A stretch of 64,000 nt of DNA from Triparma columacea (taxonomy: Eukaryota > Sar > Bolidophyceae > Parmales > Triparmaceae), in contig BRYA01000191.1 in assembly GCA_030267965.1 (NCBI GenBank), positions 1 to 64,000 on the forward strand. Direction: 5' to 3'. The notes below the pieces were generated by a model. It was given only the letters and a program-made list of their open reading frames with translations. It did no database searches and was not told where the DNA came from. Positions within the stretch are counted from its first letter, which is position 1. Every line of letters starts with the position of its first letter. Shown here piece after piece: positions 45,167 through 55,171 of this stretch. A program made the translations under genes and the position numbers.

Positions 45167-46492
45167 TCATTCTCCGTCGATTTCTTCAAACATATCCACC
45201 CCCCTCCATTCCCTCACAGTGACCTTATCATATTCCTTAACAGCAATCTTATACGCGTTAAGGTACATACGTTCTCCCCCCCCCTCCCCCTCCCCCTCCC
45301 CCCCCTCCTCCTTCTCCATATAAACATCATCCCCCTTAATCCACCCCCCCAAAGCCTTAACGTGTAGTCTAAGTTGATGTCTCCTCCCAGTGATTGGTTC
45401 CATGTTGACCCTGACTTCCTCCTCGTCAACCTTGACGATTTCAACGCGAGTTATAGCTAACTTCCAACCGTGTTTACCACCCTTACAACCCTCTAACCAC
45501 CTCTCCTTTAATACCTTTTCAACCACCTTCTCCTCAACTTCAACATTTTTTGTTAGTAGTGAATGGAAGTATGTACAGATACCGTTGCAATCTTCCTTAA
45601 CAGGACATGATATATAGAACACCTCCTTACAATCATCACCCTCACCCTTACCCTCACCCCCCTTCCCCCCACGTCCGTGTTTGAAGATACCTATATATTC
45701 CCTTGTACACCAAACTGGTATTTCAGGTATAGCGTCAGGATTCACCTCCTCCTCCTCATGTCCCCCACCCCCCTCAGTGATCTTTGATGGAGCGGTTATG
45801 GAGGAGGTGGATTTCTTCCTCTTCTTGGCTGATTTACACCTACTCTTACAGTCTTGTTCGTATGCCTTTGTAACTGTTGTGATGTCTAGTTCTCTACCCT
45901 TCTCAATCTCAGCTCTTAGTCTCTGTAATAGTTGTGGGGTTATGTTGTTTAGGGTAGCTTGGTAGGATTTTGTTATTTCCCTACTCTCGAACATTTTGGA
46001 AATGTATGAGGCTAGCTTTTTGGAGTTTAAGGAGTATATCATTAGACCTGATGTCTTGAAGTCAAGTTGGTGGAGCATTCTTAGGTACTTTGTATGTGTT
46101 TGTGTAGGAGTTGTGTGTGTAGGAGTAGGAGTAGGGGTAGGAGTAGGAGTAGGAGGTAATGGAACAGCTTTTTGTAACCAACATCTCATTGTATCACCAG
46201 CATTCCATACTTCACCATCTTTCATTGGGGGTAGATCTACGTTCATGTTGTTGGGTTTGTATGCAATTAGGATTGAAGATAGTATAGTGTTGTTGTGTGT
46301 GTTGTTGGAGGGTATAGCAAGGGGTATAGTAGTGTTGGAGGAGGGTATAGTAGTATCAGGATGATATATAATTAATGGCTGTTCAGAACTGTGTTTAGAA
46401 CTGTGTTGAGCAGGGTGTAGATTAGAAGTGTTTGTAGTGGAAGTGTTTGTGGTCGTTGTGTTGGTATTGGATGAGTTTGTGGTGGATATCAT
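45167..46492 (-). CDS. RluA-family RNA pseudouridine synthase
   Basis: Single exon, 441 aa from a true ATG. The catalytic motif is LHQLDFKTSGLMI (family HRLDxxTSG; the Arg is Gln here, the catalytic Asp is kept). Further landmarks: ITKSYQATL, and PITGRRHQLRLHVKALGGWIKGDDVY in the C-terminal part of the fold. The N-terminal 45 residues are a Thr/Asn/Ser repeat tract, and a Pro-Thr dipeptide run lies near residue 115. Large Gly/Glu-rich inserts lie in the middle and near the C-terminus. It isomerises uridine in rRNA, tRNA or mRNA; the target is unknown. The frame is less GC-rich than its neighbours. Confidence 0.85.
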   Translation of the reverse strand: MISTTNSSNTNTTTTNTSTTNTSNLHPAQHSSKHSSEQPLIIYHPDTTIPSSNTTIPLAIPSNNTHNNTILSSILIAYKPNNMNVDLPPMKDGEVWNAGDTMRCWLQKAVPLPPTPTPTPTPTPTHTTPTQTHTKYLRMLHQLDFKTSGLMIYSLNSKKLASYISKMFESREITKSYQATLNNITPQLLQRLRAEIEKGRELDITTVTKAYEQDCKSRCKSAKKRKKSTSSITAPSKITEGGGGHEEEEVNPDAIPEIPVWCTREYIGIFKHGRGGKGGEGKGEGDDCKEVFYISCPVKEDCNGICTYFHSLLTKNVEVEEKVVEKVLKERWLEGCKGGKHGWKLAITRVEIVKVDEEEVRVNMEPITGRRHQLRLHVKALGGWIKGDDVYMEKEEGGEGEGEGGGERMYLNAYKIAVKEYDKVTVREWRGVDMFEEIDGE

Positions 46493-46939
46493 GTTGGAAG
46501 AAGTCGAGGTGGACTGATTATTTAATGCCTTTTACTGTATTTGTTACTCTGTATTGTAGATTATGGAACAATATGCAACAACGTACAACAATATGACTAA
46601 TTTTACGACAAATTATGGGGAAATGATCAGATACAATCCCCTGGAAATTGAGTAAAAAATAAATTGTTTGGGTTTGGCTTTTGGGCATTATATTTAGGCG
46701 TTAGCTACTTTTCACAACCGACTACACTCTTCACAATACAAATACAACGATACTACATACACCATAGCCAAACATATTACAGCTTTAGCTACAATTTGGT
46801 CCCAACAAAACTACATCGTACAAATCCCTACCTTTCAACCTCCTCCTCTCCATCTAAACATTTACGCCATACCCTAACTCAAGCGCTGTCAGTATTAGTT
46901 CTTTCATCCTTCACAAATTCTTCCCAAATACTTCCCAAC
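46493..46939. other. Divergent intergenic region
   Basis: 447 bp between the pseudouridine synthase and the BspA-type LRR gene. It is AT-rich in its first half, with repeated CAACAATATG-like runs. The plus-strand frame is open in its right part but has no ATG before 46940. Confidence 0.4.
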
Positions 46940-47701
46940 ATGCCCAAATCAGCAGTATACTCTGGCAAAGAGAGATTCAATGATCATGAACTCACAGAGG
47001 TGACTTTTGCAAAGGGAGTGACGACGATTGGCGATTGCGCCTTCTACGCATGCTCCTCCCTCATTGTCATCACAATCCCAAATGGAGTGACGACGATTGG
47101 CTTTCGCGCCTTCTTGGGATGCTCCTCCCTCACGGCCATCACCATCCCGGACGGAGTGACAACGATTGGCGATGGCGCCTTCTACGAATGCTCCTCCCTC
47201 ATTGCCATCACCATCCCAAATGGAGTGACGACGATTGGCTTTCGCGCCTTTTGCGGATGCTCCTCCCTCACAGCCATCACAATCCTGGATGGAGTGATGT
47301 CGATTGGTCAACGCGCCTTCGAAGGATGCTCTTCCCTTGCAGCCATCACAATCCCGGACTCAGTGACGTCGATTGGCGATGCAGCCTTCAGGGGATGCTT
47401 CTCCCTGACGAGACTCAGTTTATCTCCTGCCGTCTCAATCAGTGAAAACTGCTTCTCAGACTGCACTGCCCTAATCTCTGCCGCTGCCGCTCAAAATATG
47501 TCGACTGTCGAGGACCTCCTCCATTCTAGGTGGCACCGCATACTTGAACGCGTCACCGTTCTGGCCTGCCTCAAGACACTCTTTACTACCCCAAAAAAGA
47601 GGAAGCGACAGGATGGAGGTGAAGCGCAAACACTTGGGGTAACTGCCGTACGCAAGAGGCTCCCGAAGGTTATGTGGAGAGTTATTCTGGAATTTCTGTA
47701 A
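46940..47701 (+). CDS. BspA-type leucine-rich repeat protein (LRR_5)
   Basis: Single exon, 253 aa from MPKSAVYSG. Six 23-residue repeats of the form SLTAITIPDGVTTIGDGAF (LRR_5/BspA type), about 69 bp each and very alike at the DNA level, then a decayed seventh. The tail contains PKKRKRQ, a possible nuclear localisation signal, and a helical end (LPKVMWRVILEFL) as seen in F-box-like tails of this family in algae. There is no signal peptide, so it is probably intracellular, unlike bacterial BspA. Function unknown; such repeats bind proteins. The near-identical repeats suggest recent expansion. Confidence 0.85.
   Translation: MPKSAVYSGKERFNDHELTEVTFAKGVTTIGDCAFYACSSLIVITIPNGVTTIGFRAFLGCSSLTAITIPDGVTTIGDGAFYECSSLIAITIPNGVTTIGFRAFCGCSSLTAITILDGVMSIGQRAFEGCSSLAAITIPDSVTSIGDAAFRGCFSLTRLSLSPAVSISENCFSDCTALISAAAAQNMSTVEDLLHSRWHRILERVTVLACLKTLFTTPKKRKRQDGGEAQTLGVTAVRKRLPKVMWRVILEFL
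46999..47400 (+). repeat. 69-bp coding tandem repeats of the LRR gene
   Basis: Six units, each beginning near GGAGTGACGACGATTGGC and containing TGCTCCTCCCTCA, encoding one BspA-type LRR each. Alternate units are most alike (TTIGFRAF versus TTIGDGAF), so duplication may have acted on pairs. Confidence 0.85.
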
Positions 47702-47973
47702 ACAGGTCATATAAGAGACGGAAATACTGCTCAATCTGCATCTCAGTAGATGGGGTCATATAAGAGATTCGAATTAGTGTTAACAGGAGAAAAAGTGCCT
47801 AAATTTTAAATTTTCGCAAGAGAGGAATTATCGTTAGGGTCCCTAATTAGCAAATTCAGGTCAGTATTCATCCTAATATTGGGTACCTTTACTCCCACGC
47901 TCTCCTCAAATACACAAATCTTGCTATTATTGTACGACCCATACATCCCAAAATGTGAAAAATAAGCTCTCTC

Positions 47974-48749
47974 ATGCTTGATAGTCGTCGTCCTCATACC
48001 CAGGATATTGGGAGTTGGGATGTCTCGAGTGTCACTGACATGAAGTATATGTTCGCGTGAGTATTGAGAGATGCTTTGGAGATGAGGTGACACATGAGGT
48101 CGCTGTGGTTTGCGTGTTATCTTTGCTGCATTCTTAATAAGTAATACACTCGCTTCTCATTCTAACATTCACACACGCACAATCAAATCTCATCTCGCAC
48201 ATCTCCACTCGGCATGCACTCAACGCAGTGGCGTTAATGTTGCAAATGTCTTCAACCAGGATATTGGGAGTTGGAATGTCTCGAGTGTCACTGACATGGA
48301 GGGTATGTTCGGGTGAGTATTGAGAGAAACTTTGGAGATGAGGTCATCGTGGTTTGCGTGTTATCTTTGCTGCATTCTATTCAAGTAATACACTCGCTTC
48401 TCATTCTAACATTCACACACGCACACGCAAACTCATCTCGCACATCTCCACTCGGCATTGGATTAAACGCAGTGGCGCAGCTGTCTTTAACCAGAATATT
48501 GGGAGTTGGGATGTCTCTAATGTCATCAGAATGTGGTATATGTTCTTTGAAGCAAGTGCCTTCGACAAGGACGTCACAGTCTGGAACGTCTGCAAAGTCG
48601 GCCCTGCTTATTTTGAAAACATGTTCACTGGCTCCGGCCAACCATTAGCTAATCTGATACCCAACGCTAACGGAGACTGCATTGGTTGCCCTACTGGTTT
48701 GACCTCTGGCTCCGGAGAGTACGTACAGGGCCAAAACCCTTGCACCTGA
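47974..48749 (+). CDS. DUF285/BspA-like repeat protein, short or truncated
   Basis: Exons 47974-48056, 48229-48312 and 48473-48749, introns of 172 and 160 bp, phase 2 junctions; 147 aa. Each exon carries one copy of the mycoplasma-type DUF285 repeat (FNQDIGSWNVSSVTDM, FNQNIGSWDVSNV), then a Cys-containing tail (CIGCPTGLTSGSGEY). Both introns are copies of one sequence, so exon plus intron duplicated as a unit. The start MLDSRRPHTQDIG at 47974 is the only in-frame ATG seen. It lacks the usual run of upstream repeats and any signal peptide, so this may be the 3' remnant of a longer gene. Confidence 0.6.
48057..48472 (+). repeat. Duplicated exon-intron unit
   Basis: The introns at 48057-48228 and 48313-48472 align along their length (GTGAGTATTGAGAGA start, shared GTGGTTTGCGTGTTATC, CACTCGGCAT near the end). 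The exon between them (48229-48312) also resembles the upstream exon. The period is about 256 bp. Confidence 0.9.
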
Positions 48750-49072
48750 GTCGTCAGACTATAAGCAATCGATCAGACTTCGAAGTACATCAAATTGCTT
48801 ATTTTTTTCCCAAATTTGAAGCAAAACATTAAGCAATTCCGTGCAATTCCTTTCGAACCCGTCGTCGTGTACTCTAAAAAATTCTCCCCTCCCTTTCTCA
48901 ACTTCCCACCATCATCCTCGTCACCAAAAACCATTCCCCTCCTTCGCCAAACACCTCCTCCTCCCCACCCCCTTTCCTCTCCTCGATAGAAACGGCCGAG
49001 AGAGGGGTGGTGGAGGTCAAAACAAGGAGAATTCCCCCCCGGGATTTCCTTCAATTCTCAAAGACTCTCCAA
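48750..49072. other. Convergent intergenic region
   Basis: 323 bp between the DUF285-like gene and the sugar porter stop codon. It holds pyrimidine-rich stretches but no gene or RNA that I can support. Confidence 0.4.
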
Positions 49073-50994
49073 TCACTTGTTGTTGAACCATTCCTGAATC
49101 TCCTCCAAGCTTTTCCCCTTTGTCTCTGGTATGTTCCTGTATATGAAGATGAACGTGACGAAGATCTCGCAGCTGAAGAAGAGGAATGTCCCCGAGCTCC
49201 CTAGTACCTTGTTCATCTCGTCGAATACGAGCGTCATGATGAAGCTGCTGGTCCAGTTCACCCCCGTGGCCACGCTCCCCGCCACCCCCCTTACCCTCCC
49301 CGGGAATATCTCGGACATGATGAGCCATGGTATCGCTCCCATCCCAACGCTGAAGCTCGCTATGTAGACGATCATGCTCGCCAGCGCTAGCGGGTTCACC
49401 GCGTTCCCCGAGTCCTTGAGGAAGTAGAACGTCGTCATTGAGCACGACGACAGGAACATGCCCATGCACGCCAGGAGGAGGAGGATGCGTCTACCGAGTT
49501 TGTCAACGAGTAGGCACGCGATCCCCGTAACGACGACCTGCGTCGCCATGACAATGAGGCTCCCCTCCGCCCCGTCGACCCCCGCGGTGGTGAAGATCTC
49601 TGTCGAGTAGAAGATGACTGCGTTGATCCCCGTGAACTGCTGCAGCACCATGAGCGCGCAGGCCAGGGTTAGCTGCCTCCTGAGTTCCGGCTGCAGGAGT
49701 TCCCCGAACCCCCCCCTCTCATCTTCCACCCCCCCCTTATCCCCCGCCGCCCCCGCAGACGCAGCGGCGTCTGCTACGAGGGTCTCGTACTCCTCCGTAA
49801 GTTCCGCCCCCTTCCCCCTCAGCTTAAGGAGGACCCCGACAGCCCCACCCCTGTCCCCGCTCCTAGCCAGCCACGAGGGCGTCTCAGGCAGTAGCGCAGC
49901 AACGAGCGCTCCGAACCCCACGCTAACAAAGCACCCCAGCCACGCTATTTCCGTCCAGCTCGCAAACTCGTACGTCGTCTCACCGTCACCCGCTGCGGGT
50001 CCACCTGTGGGCTTTACCTCTTTCTCCGTTAATAGGCCTACGGCGTAGACGGCGAATATACCTACGGTTATACCGAGCTGATTCATACACCCTAAACCCC
50101 CCCTAAATTTAGCGGGGCTTACCTCAGCGATGTAGACGGGTACGTTCGAGCTGCATACGCCTACGCCTAGTCCCGTGGATACCCTAGCTAACGTAAGAAG
50201 CGCCGGGTTAGTTAGGTTTGCAATGCCTAACCAACCGAGGGAGAAAGGGAGAGAGGATAAGAGGAGAGCACGCTTGCGACCGAGGGCGTCGGATATTGAA
50301 CCACCGAGAAGGGCACCGATTAAACAACCGATGTTCACGAGAGAGGAAAATATTGAAGAGGAGGGGGATGAGGTACAGAGACCGTAGTCGGACTGTTTTT
50401 GCGTGCGTGTGTGGGGGGGGGGGGGGGAAGGGAGGGTATAAGCTTTGTGATCTCTGTAAAATGTATACTCGTTCCTTTTTCGAAGGTTGGCTTTAAAGCC
50501 GCGTTCGCCCTTCCCCTATCTTAAATAAACAATCCTTTCTTTCCCTCGCTCACCTTATCCTCATCCTCTTCATACCCTTCGCATTTGAAAGGTGTAATCC
50601 CCCCTCCTTCATACCCGTTCTGCATAGGTTGTAATGCGGGTGCGGTGAAACCGAGGGTGTATCCGAAGAGGATAGAACCGAAACATGCTATGAAGGATAG
50701 GAATAAAGGGGGGAATAAAGGAGGGGATAAAGACTGGAAGGTAGGTGGGGGGGAGAGAGGGAGGGGGGAGGGATTAGGAAGAGGGGGAGGGGGGGGTTCG
50801 AGGTTGTGTATAGGGTTGACTCGGTTAACCCGGACGTTATTTTTGAGATGATTTTAGAGGGTTTTGAAGTGAGAGCAACTGCGGCGGCACCGCAGGTTGT
50901 TCTAAAGGGCTTGGATATAACTTACCTTCCTCTCATCAATAGGATCACCCGTTACAGGCAGTAGGTTCTCGGTTAATTCATGCTTCGCGGGCAT
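49073..50994 (-). CDS. Sugar porter, major facilitator superfamily
   Basis: Exons 50994-50926, 50733-50554 and 50392-49073; introns of 192 and 161 bp, all phase 0; 522 aa. The N-terminus MPAKHELTENLLPVTGD is short and acidic. The first membrane helix (FIACFGSILFGYTLGF) is followed by an extracellular loop, and twelve helices in total are expected. Sugar-porter signatures: SDALGRKRAL, AEVSPAKFRGGL, LQQFTGINAVIFYS, KLGRRILLL, SEIFPGRVRG and PETKGKSLEEI. It moves hexoses or polyols across the plasma or an internal membrane; the substrate is not predictable. Exon 1 lies only 104 bp from the divergent methyltransferase gene. Confidence 0.92.
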
Positions 50995-51098
50995 TCCTAA
51001 TTGTACGGAGCTGAGATCTCTGGGGAAAGGAAGTCTTCCAGATTTTTTGGTGGCTCTTGCAGTGATGGTGGGCTGTCACTTTCTGAGTGAAGTCTTCA
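50995..51098. promoter_or_regulatory. 104-bp shared divergent promoter region
   Basis: Start codons of the sugar porter (minus) and the methyltransferase (plus) are 104 bp apart, so both core promoters lie here. No TATA box is apparent. Confidence 0.4.
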
Positions 51099-51920
51099 AT
51101 GTCTAACATGGAGGTTTGGAAGTCTGAACTCCTCAGGTCCGTCCGTTCGCTTCGTTCTACCGACGAGGTAGTTTTTTCGTCCGCTGACACGGTTGTTGAA
51201 ATAGGTCCACCTGATACCTCCGAAGGTAGGCCTGCTTACAATGACCCTGATTACTGGGACGACCGTTACGCCCCGTCAATAACGTCTAAGGAGGGTGATG
51301 AAAGCGACGCGGGAAACGTCTCCTCCGGCAAAGGGGATGATGTTTACGAGTGGATCGTTAAATATTCAGATGTGAAATCACGGCTTGCTAAATTTCTTGA
51401 CACCACAAGTTACCCCGCCGGGCTCGACGTTCTCCACACGGGCTGCGGAAACTCTACCCTCGGCTGCGACATCCGTTCCGACCTCGCGAGTACCGGCGTC
51501 CGGGTTGTGAACTGTGATTATAGCTCGAATGTTATAGACTTGATGAGGGGCCTTTACCCCTCTGACGATTGGGAGGTCCTCGACTGCCTTGGTAGCGCCG
51601 GGGAACAGGGGGTGGGGGAGGGGTACGACAGGATCGTCGACAAGTGCGTTCTGGACGCGTTCACTTGCGGGGGAACAGAGAGGGAGAAGAGGGACCTTGT
51701 TGGGAAGTACTTGGACTTCTGTCTAGGATGCCTTAGGGTGGGTGGGAGGATGATCGTTGTAAGCTTCGGGCAGGTGGAGACTAGGGGGAGATACTTTAAG
51801 GGAGAGACACATGGGAGGAAGGAGGAGGAGTGGGGGTGGTGGTGGGGTGGTGATTTCGAGGTCGTTGACGTTGAGGGGGGTGGGAAAGCGTACGTGTACG
51901 AGCTATGTAAGAAAACCTAG
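51099..51920 (+). CDS. METTL13/EEF1A-lysine methyltransferase-like protein
   Basis: Single exon, 273 aa from MSNMEVWKSE. Rossmann-fold SAM methyltransferase of the METTL12/13 type: PDYWDDRY at the entry, LDVLHTGCGNSTLG as the SAM-binding motif I (usual LxxGCGNS), VVNCDYSSNVIDLM as motif II, and YDRIVDKCVLDAF (family FDxVIDKGTLDA). Members methylate lysines on translation factors or other proteins. The C-terminus DFEVVDVEGGGKAY plus the 3' flank is duplicated downstream. A Glu/Trp/Gly-rich insert lies just before the C-terminus. Confidence 0.82.
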   Translation: MSNMEVWKSELLRSVRSLRSTDEVVFSSADTVVEIGPPDTSEGRPAYNDPDYWDDRYAPSITSKEGDESDAGNVSSGKGDDVYEWIVKYSDVKSRLAKFLDTTSYPAGLDVLHTGCGNSTLGCDIRSDLASTGVRVVNCDYSSNVIDLMRGLYPSDDWEVLDCLGSAGEQGVGEGYDRIVDKCVLDAFTCGGTEREKRDLVGKYLDFCLGCLRVGGRMIVVSFGQVETRGRYFKGETHGRKEEEWGWWWGGDFEVVDVEGGGKAYVYELCKKT

Positions 51921-52191
51921 ATGTTTTGTATTCTCTAACGATCAGTATTTCAAATATAAACTCCACAGTCGTACAATCACACGTGTATAATTATCCCACC
52001 TCTAACTTGCCCCCCGGGTGGGGGTGGGGGGGGGATTTTGAAGTTGTTGACGTTGAGGGGGGTGGGAAAGCGTACGTGTACGAGCTATGTAAGAAAACCT
52101 AGATGTTTTGCATTCTCTAACGATCAGTATTTCAAATATAAACTCCACAGTCGTGTAATCACACGTGGATAATTATCCACCCTCCTAACTA
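51852..52191. repeat. Tandem duplication of the methyltransferase gene's 3' end
   Basis: Unit A (51852-52008) holds the last 22 codons of the methyltransferase, its stop and 3' flank. Unit B (about 52034-52191) repeats all of this at roughly 90 percent identity after a 25-bp G-rich spacer. Unit B runs into the neighbouring minus-strand gene and contains its TAG stop (52187-52185). Confidence 0.9.
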
Positions 52192-52820
52192 TCCCCCCTC
52201 CCAGTTAGGTGCCATCCCCCTAATACCACCGCTGCGATAACCGCGTTATCCCACTCCCCCCCTATCGCCTCTCCCACAGTAGCAGCCGCTGAAATCACAA
52301 GCCTCTCCCACCCCTTACATTCGTACATAACACAAAGGTAAGTAAACCCTCCCACAGCCATGCTCCCGAACAAAGTCTTGCTCCCGTAGACCCGGACGTT
52401 CAAACCTAAGGAACTCATGGTACGACCAACGACTGCGCCGGCTGGATCGGCGAAGAATACTGGGGCGAGGATTTTAGGGTCCATTTTTAGGTTAAACCAT
52501 ATACTCACTAGGGTTAGGTATGCGGTTATACCAACGTCCCTTTCACGGCTGAAGCGGAGTTTAGGTAGGCTGGGTATGAGGGACCATGTTGTGGATATGG
52601 TTGATAGGGCTACGAGGTATACGAAGGTTCTGTTGGCGGGGGAGTGGGGGGAGAGGAGCATTATGCAGAAACCACAACCTGAGTGGCAGAGCTTACGGGC
52701 GAGGAAGGGGGGGAGGATTGAGGGAGGGGTTACTTCGAGGAGGAGGATGTATAGAACTACGAAGATCATTAGCTGGTGGGAGGTGGGGGGGGTTTGGAGG
52801 AGATCGAGGAAGTGGTCCAT
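52185..52820 (-). CDS. Phytol/dolichol-kinase-like membrane protein
   Basis: Single exon, 211 aa from MDHFLDLLQ. Five or six hydrophobic segments. Motifs of the CTP-dependent phytol/farnesol/dolichol kinase family: RKLCHSGCGFCIM (family RKLVHxGxG), FADPAGAVVGR (GDxxAAxVGR-like), YGSKTLFGSMA (KSWEGSLA-like) and a late GGEWDN with conserved Asp-Asn. Such enzymes phosphorylate isoprenoid alcohols; phytol kinase feeds tocopherol synthesis in plastids. No presequence is visible. It is somewhat shorter than usual (about 250-300 aa), so an upstream exon may be missing. Its stop codon lies inside a duplicated segment. Confidence 0.7.
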   Translation of the reverse strand: MDHFLDLLQTPPTSHQLMIFVVLYILLLEVTPPSILPPFLARKLCHSGCGFCIMLLSPHSPANRTFVYLVALSTISTTWSLIPSLPKLRFSRERDVGITAYLTLVSIWFNLKMDPKILAPVFFADPAGAVVGRTMSSLGLNVRVYGSKTLFGSMAVGGFTYLCVMYECKGWERLVISAAATVGEAIGGEWDNAVIAAVVLGGWHLTGRGDS

Positions 52821-53464
52821 AGTTGCAAATGTTGTTGGTGTTGTGTTTAGAGGAGGAGTGGTCGTTACGGTGTAGTTTTATGGCGTAGTAGTTTTAAGTG
52901 TTGTGGTTATGCGTAGTTTGTTAAAGGTTAAGGGGCGAGAAATAAGAAGGAGAACAAAAAGGTGAAAAGTCCCGAAAATTGTTTGCTCGGATCGTGAATT
53001 CGAACAAAAGAATCCGGAAAAAAGCCCAAACTGCGAATATACCGTACTATTCTACCCACATCTAAGCCCAACAACGCTTGTACTCTATCTCTAGTGAAGA
53101 ATTGAGAAGCAAAAGAGTGAAAACACAGACACAGAGACAAAGACAGCACTAGTTGCAACCCTGTCCTCTCTCACCACCAATTATTTACCAAACAAACACA
53201 CTATAGCTTCAAATACGACATATATAACAACATTGATACTTACTATATTGTACCAACGATACGTCATTACGAAAGAGCTTCTTTTGAGACAAATAATACA
53301 CACACAACCCGACCCTCATTAACTTTACACCCTCTGTTGTGACTACACACACTACTACACACACTGCATTGTGACTACGCACACACACACACCACACAAA
53401 CAACTGAAACTAAACACACTGACTACTGAATACACACCAGCCACAACACCAGCTGCCCTCCACC
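52821..53464. other. Divergent intergenic region, no gene seen
   Basis: 644 bp between the kinase-like gene and the zinc-finger gene. It has CA-rich microsatellite stretches near 53340-53400. A 76-codon minus-strand frame at 52928-53158 begins with a hydrophobic run but has no other support. Confidence 0.4.
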
Positions 53465-54968
53465 ATGTCCTCCCCACCCTCCCCTCCCAAAGACCCAGTC
53501 AGATCCACCACCCCTCCCCCCACATCCGACCCGCTTAACCCACCCGCACCACCTCCAATCCCAAACCCCCTGATCCCAAATATTCCACAAATACCCACAA
53601 TGAACTTGGAATCCATGGACACAATACCAACAGTACCAGCAGTTCCAACAGTACCCTCAATACCACCAGTACCCTCAATGCCTTCAATGCCTTCAATGCC
53701 TTCAATGCCTGCAATACCGTACCCCTCCTTCATTGACTCCCAAGAAGTAGACAATCGTGTTTCCCCAAACCTCAAAGACGACGTTGTCCTAGGCTCAGAC
53801 TTCATAACCTCGGAAATAATGGGTGACCTAGAGTCCCTTTCAAACGTCCCCTCCCTGCCCCAGCCCCCTACGATGTCAGCCGTTCCTCCACCCTCCATCC
53901 CCTCCATCCCTACAATTCCCGCGGTGCCCCTTGCCATGGGCTTCAGCCACGGCGCCAGCGTCAACCTTGAGCTTAGCATCCCGAGCGTACCGGAAGTGCC
54001 AAAGGTCGATAGTATAGGAAAGAAGGAGAGGGAGAAAATCATATGGGGAGACAAGGAAGGGATTGAGAAACGGACCAACGAGGTGAGAAGAGGTGGGGGA
54101 AAGGGACACAGAAGGGTTGGAGGGAAATTACGCTTACAACGACACACGCTCACCCCAAACCCTTCACCTCTAAACCAAAATATTCTTCGCCCCCCCTCCC
54201 CAGGCCTCCAAGAACACTTACAAGGCACGTTCCCAAGCCCCGCCAATAACCGAGCTCGTCGACAAGTCAGGTAACCCCACGAACTCCCTAGTCTCAAAGC
54301 CAGGTCAAAAGTACCCCTACAAGCTCGACAAGGCCGGCGCCAGGGTTTACGTATGCACGGACAACCAGACAAACGGACTACCGTGTACGTACACGTGTAA
54401 GAGCTGTAACGCTTTAACCGAACATAGGATTCGTGAACATGGGGAGGAGAGATGTTGGTTAGTATGTCCAGAGAAAGGGTGTGGACGGAAGTTCAGACAA
54501 CATAGTGGATTGAGGGCGCATAAAAAATGGCATATTGAAGGGGACAAGTGGCTGACTTGTAAGAACGAAGGGTGCGGGTTCAAGAGTAAGGTTAAGGTAC
54601 AGTTCGTTGACCATAAGGAAGTATGCCCACACAAGAAAAAAACAGGTGGGACGGGGACGAAGGGGGGGGGTCGTAAATTGTGGAAATGCGAGATTGAAGG
54701 GTGTGCGTTTCAGACTGAAATTAGGGGGAATATGAAACAACATATGGTGTATAAACACAACCCGATGGCGGTGGTTTATCAGTGCCCGCATTGTGAACAT
54801 AGCACTAATAATAAACAGAGCTTGAAGAAACATGTTAAGAATAGACACCAGAAGGAGAAGAAAATGATAGGGGATAAAGGGAAGGGGATGGGGGAAGAGG
54901 TGGACGAGTTCTTGACGAGACAAGTTGAGAAACCACAGGAAGTTGAAACTATGGCAGAGGAGATATGA
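53465..54968 (+). CDS. C2H2 zinc-finger protein with proline-rich N-terminus
   Basis: Exons 53465-54082 and 54204-54968, a 121-bp phase-0 intron; 460 aa. Residues 1-180 are Pro/Ser/Ile-rich with IPxxPxxP periodicity and a run of SMP repeats. Exon 2 encodes an array of about five C2H2-like fingers, for example VCPEKGCGRKFRQHSGLRAH, TCKNEGCGFKSKVK, KCEIEGCAFQTEIRGNMKQH and QCPHCEHSTNNKQSLKKH, with linkers longer than the usual TGEKP. Likely a nuclear DNA- or RNA-binding regulator (inference). A long open frame on the opposite strand of exon 1 is a shadow of the repetitive proline codons. Confidence 0.85.
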
Positions 54969-55171
54969 ATAAGCAAATACACGTTGGTAGGAAACTTAAC
55001 ATTTTAAGGGTTATTGGAAAAAATTCGCTAAACTCGCGTTAGGCAAGTTCTACAAAAGCCTCAAATAAACGCCCTCCTCTGTAAAAGAAAAAAGGTTAAG
55101 TTCAAAGAAAACCCTCCCGTCCCTTCTTCATGCAAACCTTATTTCACGCCTCTCACGCAGCTTGTCCCTCT

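Noticed and set aside
46940..48749. Bacterial contamination, suggested by BspA and DUF285 repeats
   Set aside because: The DUF285-like gene has two spliceosomal introns and both genes sit among intron-bearing eukaryotic genes.
52928..53158. 76-codon minus-strand frame starting with a hydrophobic signal-like segment
   Set aside because: No homologue pattern, no splice support, and composition like the surrounding non-coding DNA.
53410..54372. Long minus-strand open frame of 320 codons opposite the zinc-finger gene
   Set aside because: It mirrors the Pro/Ile/Ser repeat codons of the plus strand; its own translation is Gly/Ile/Glu repeats without a domain, and the plus-strand gene has splice and zinc-finger support.
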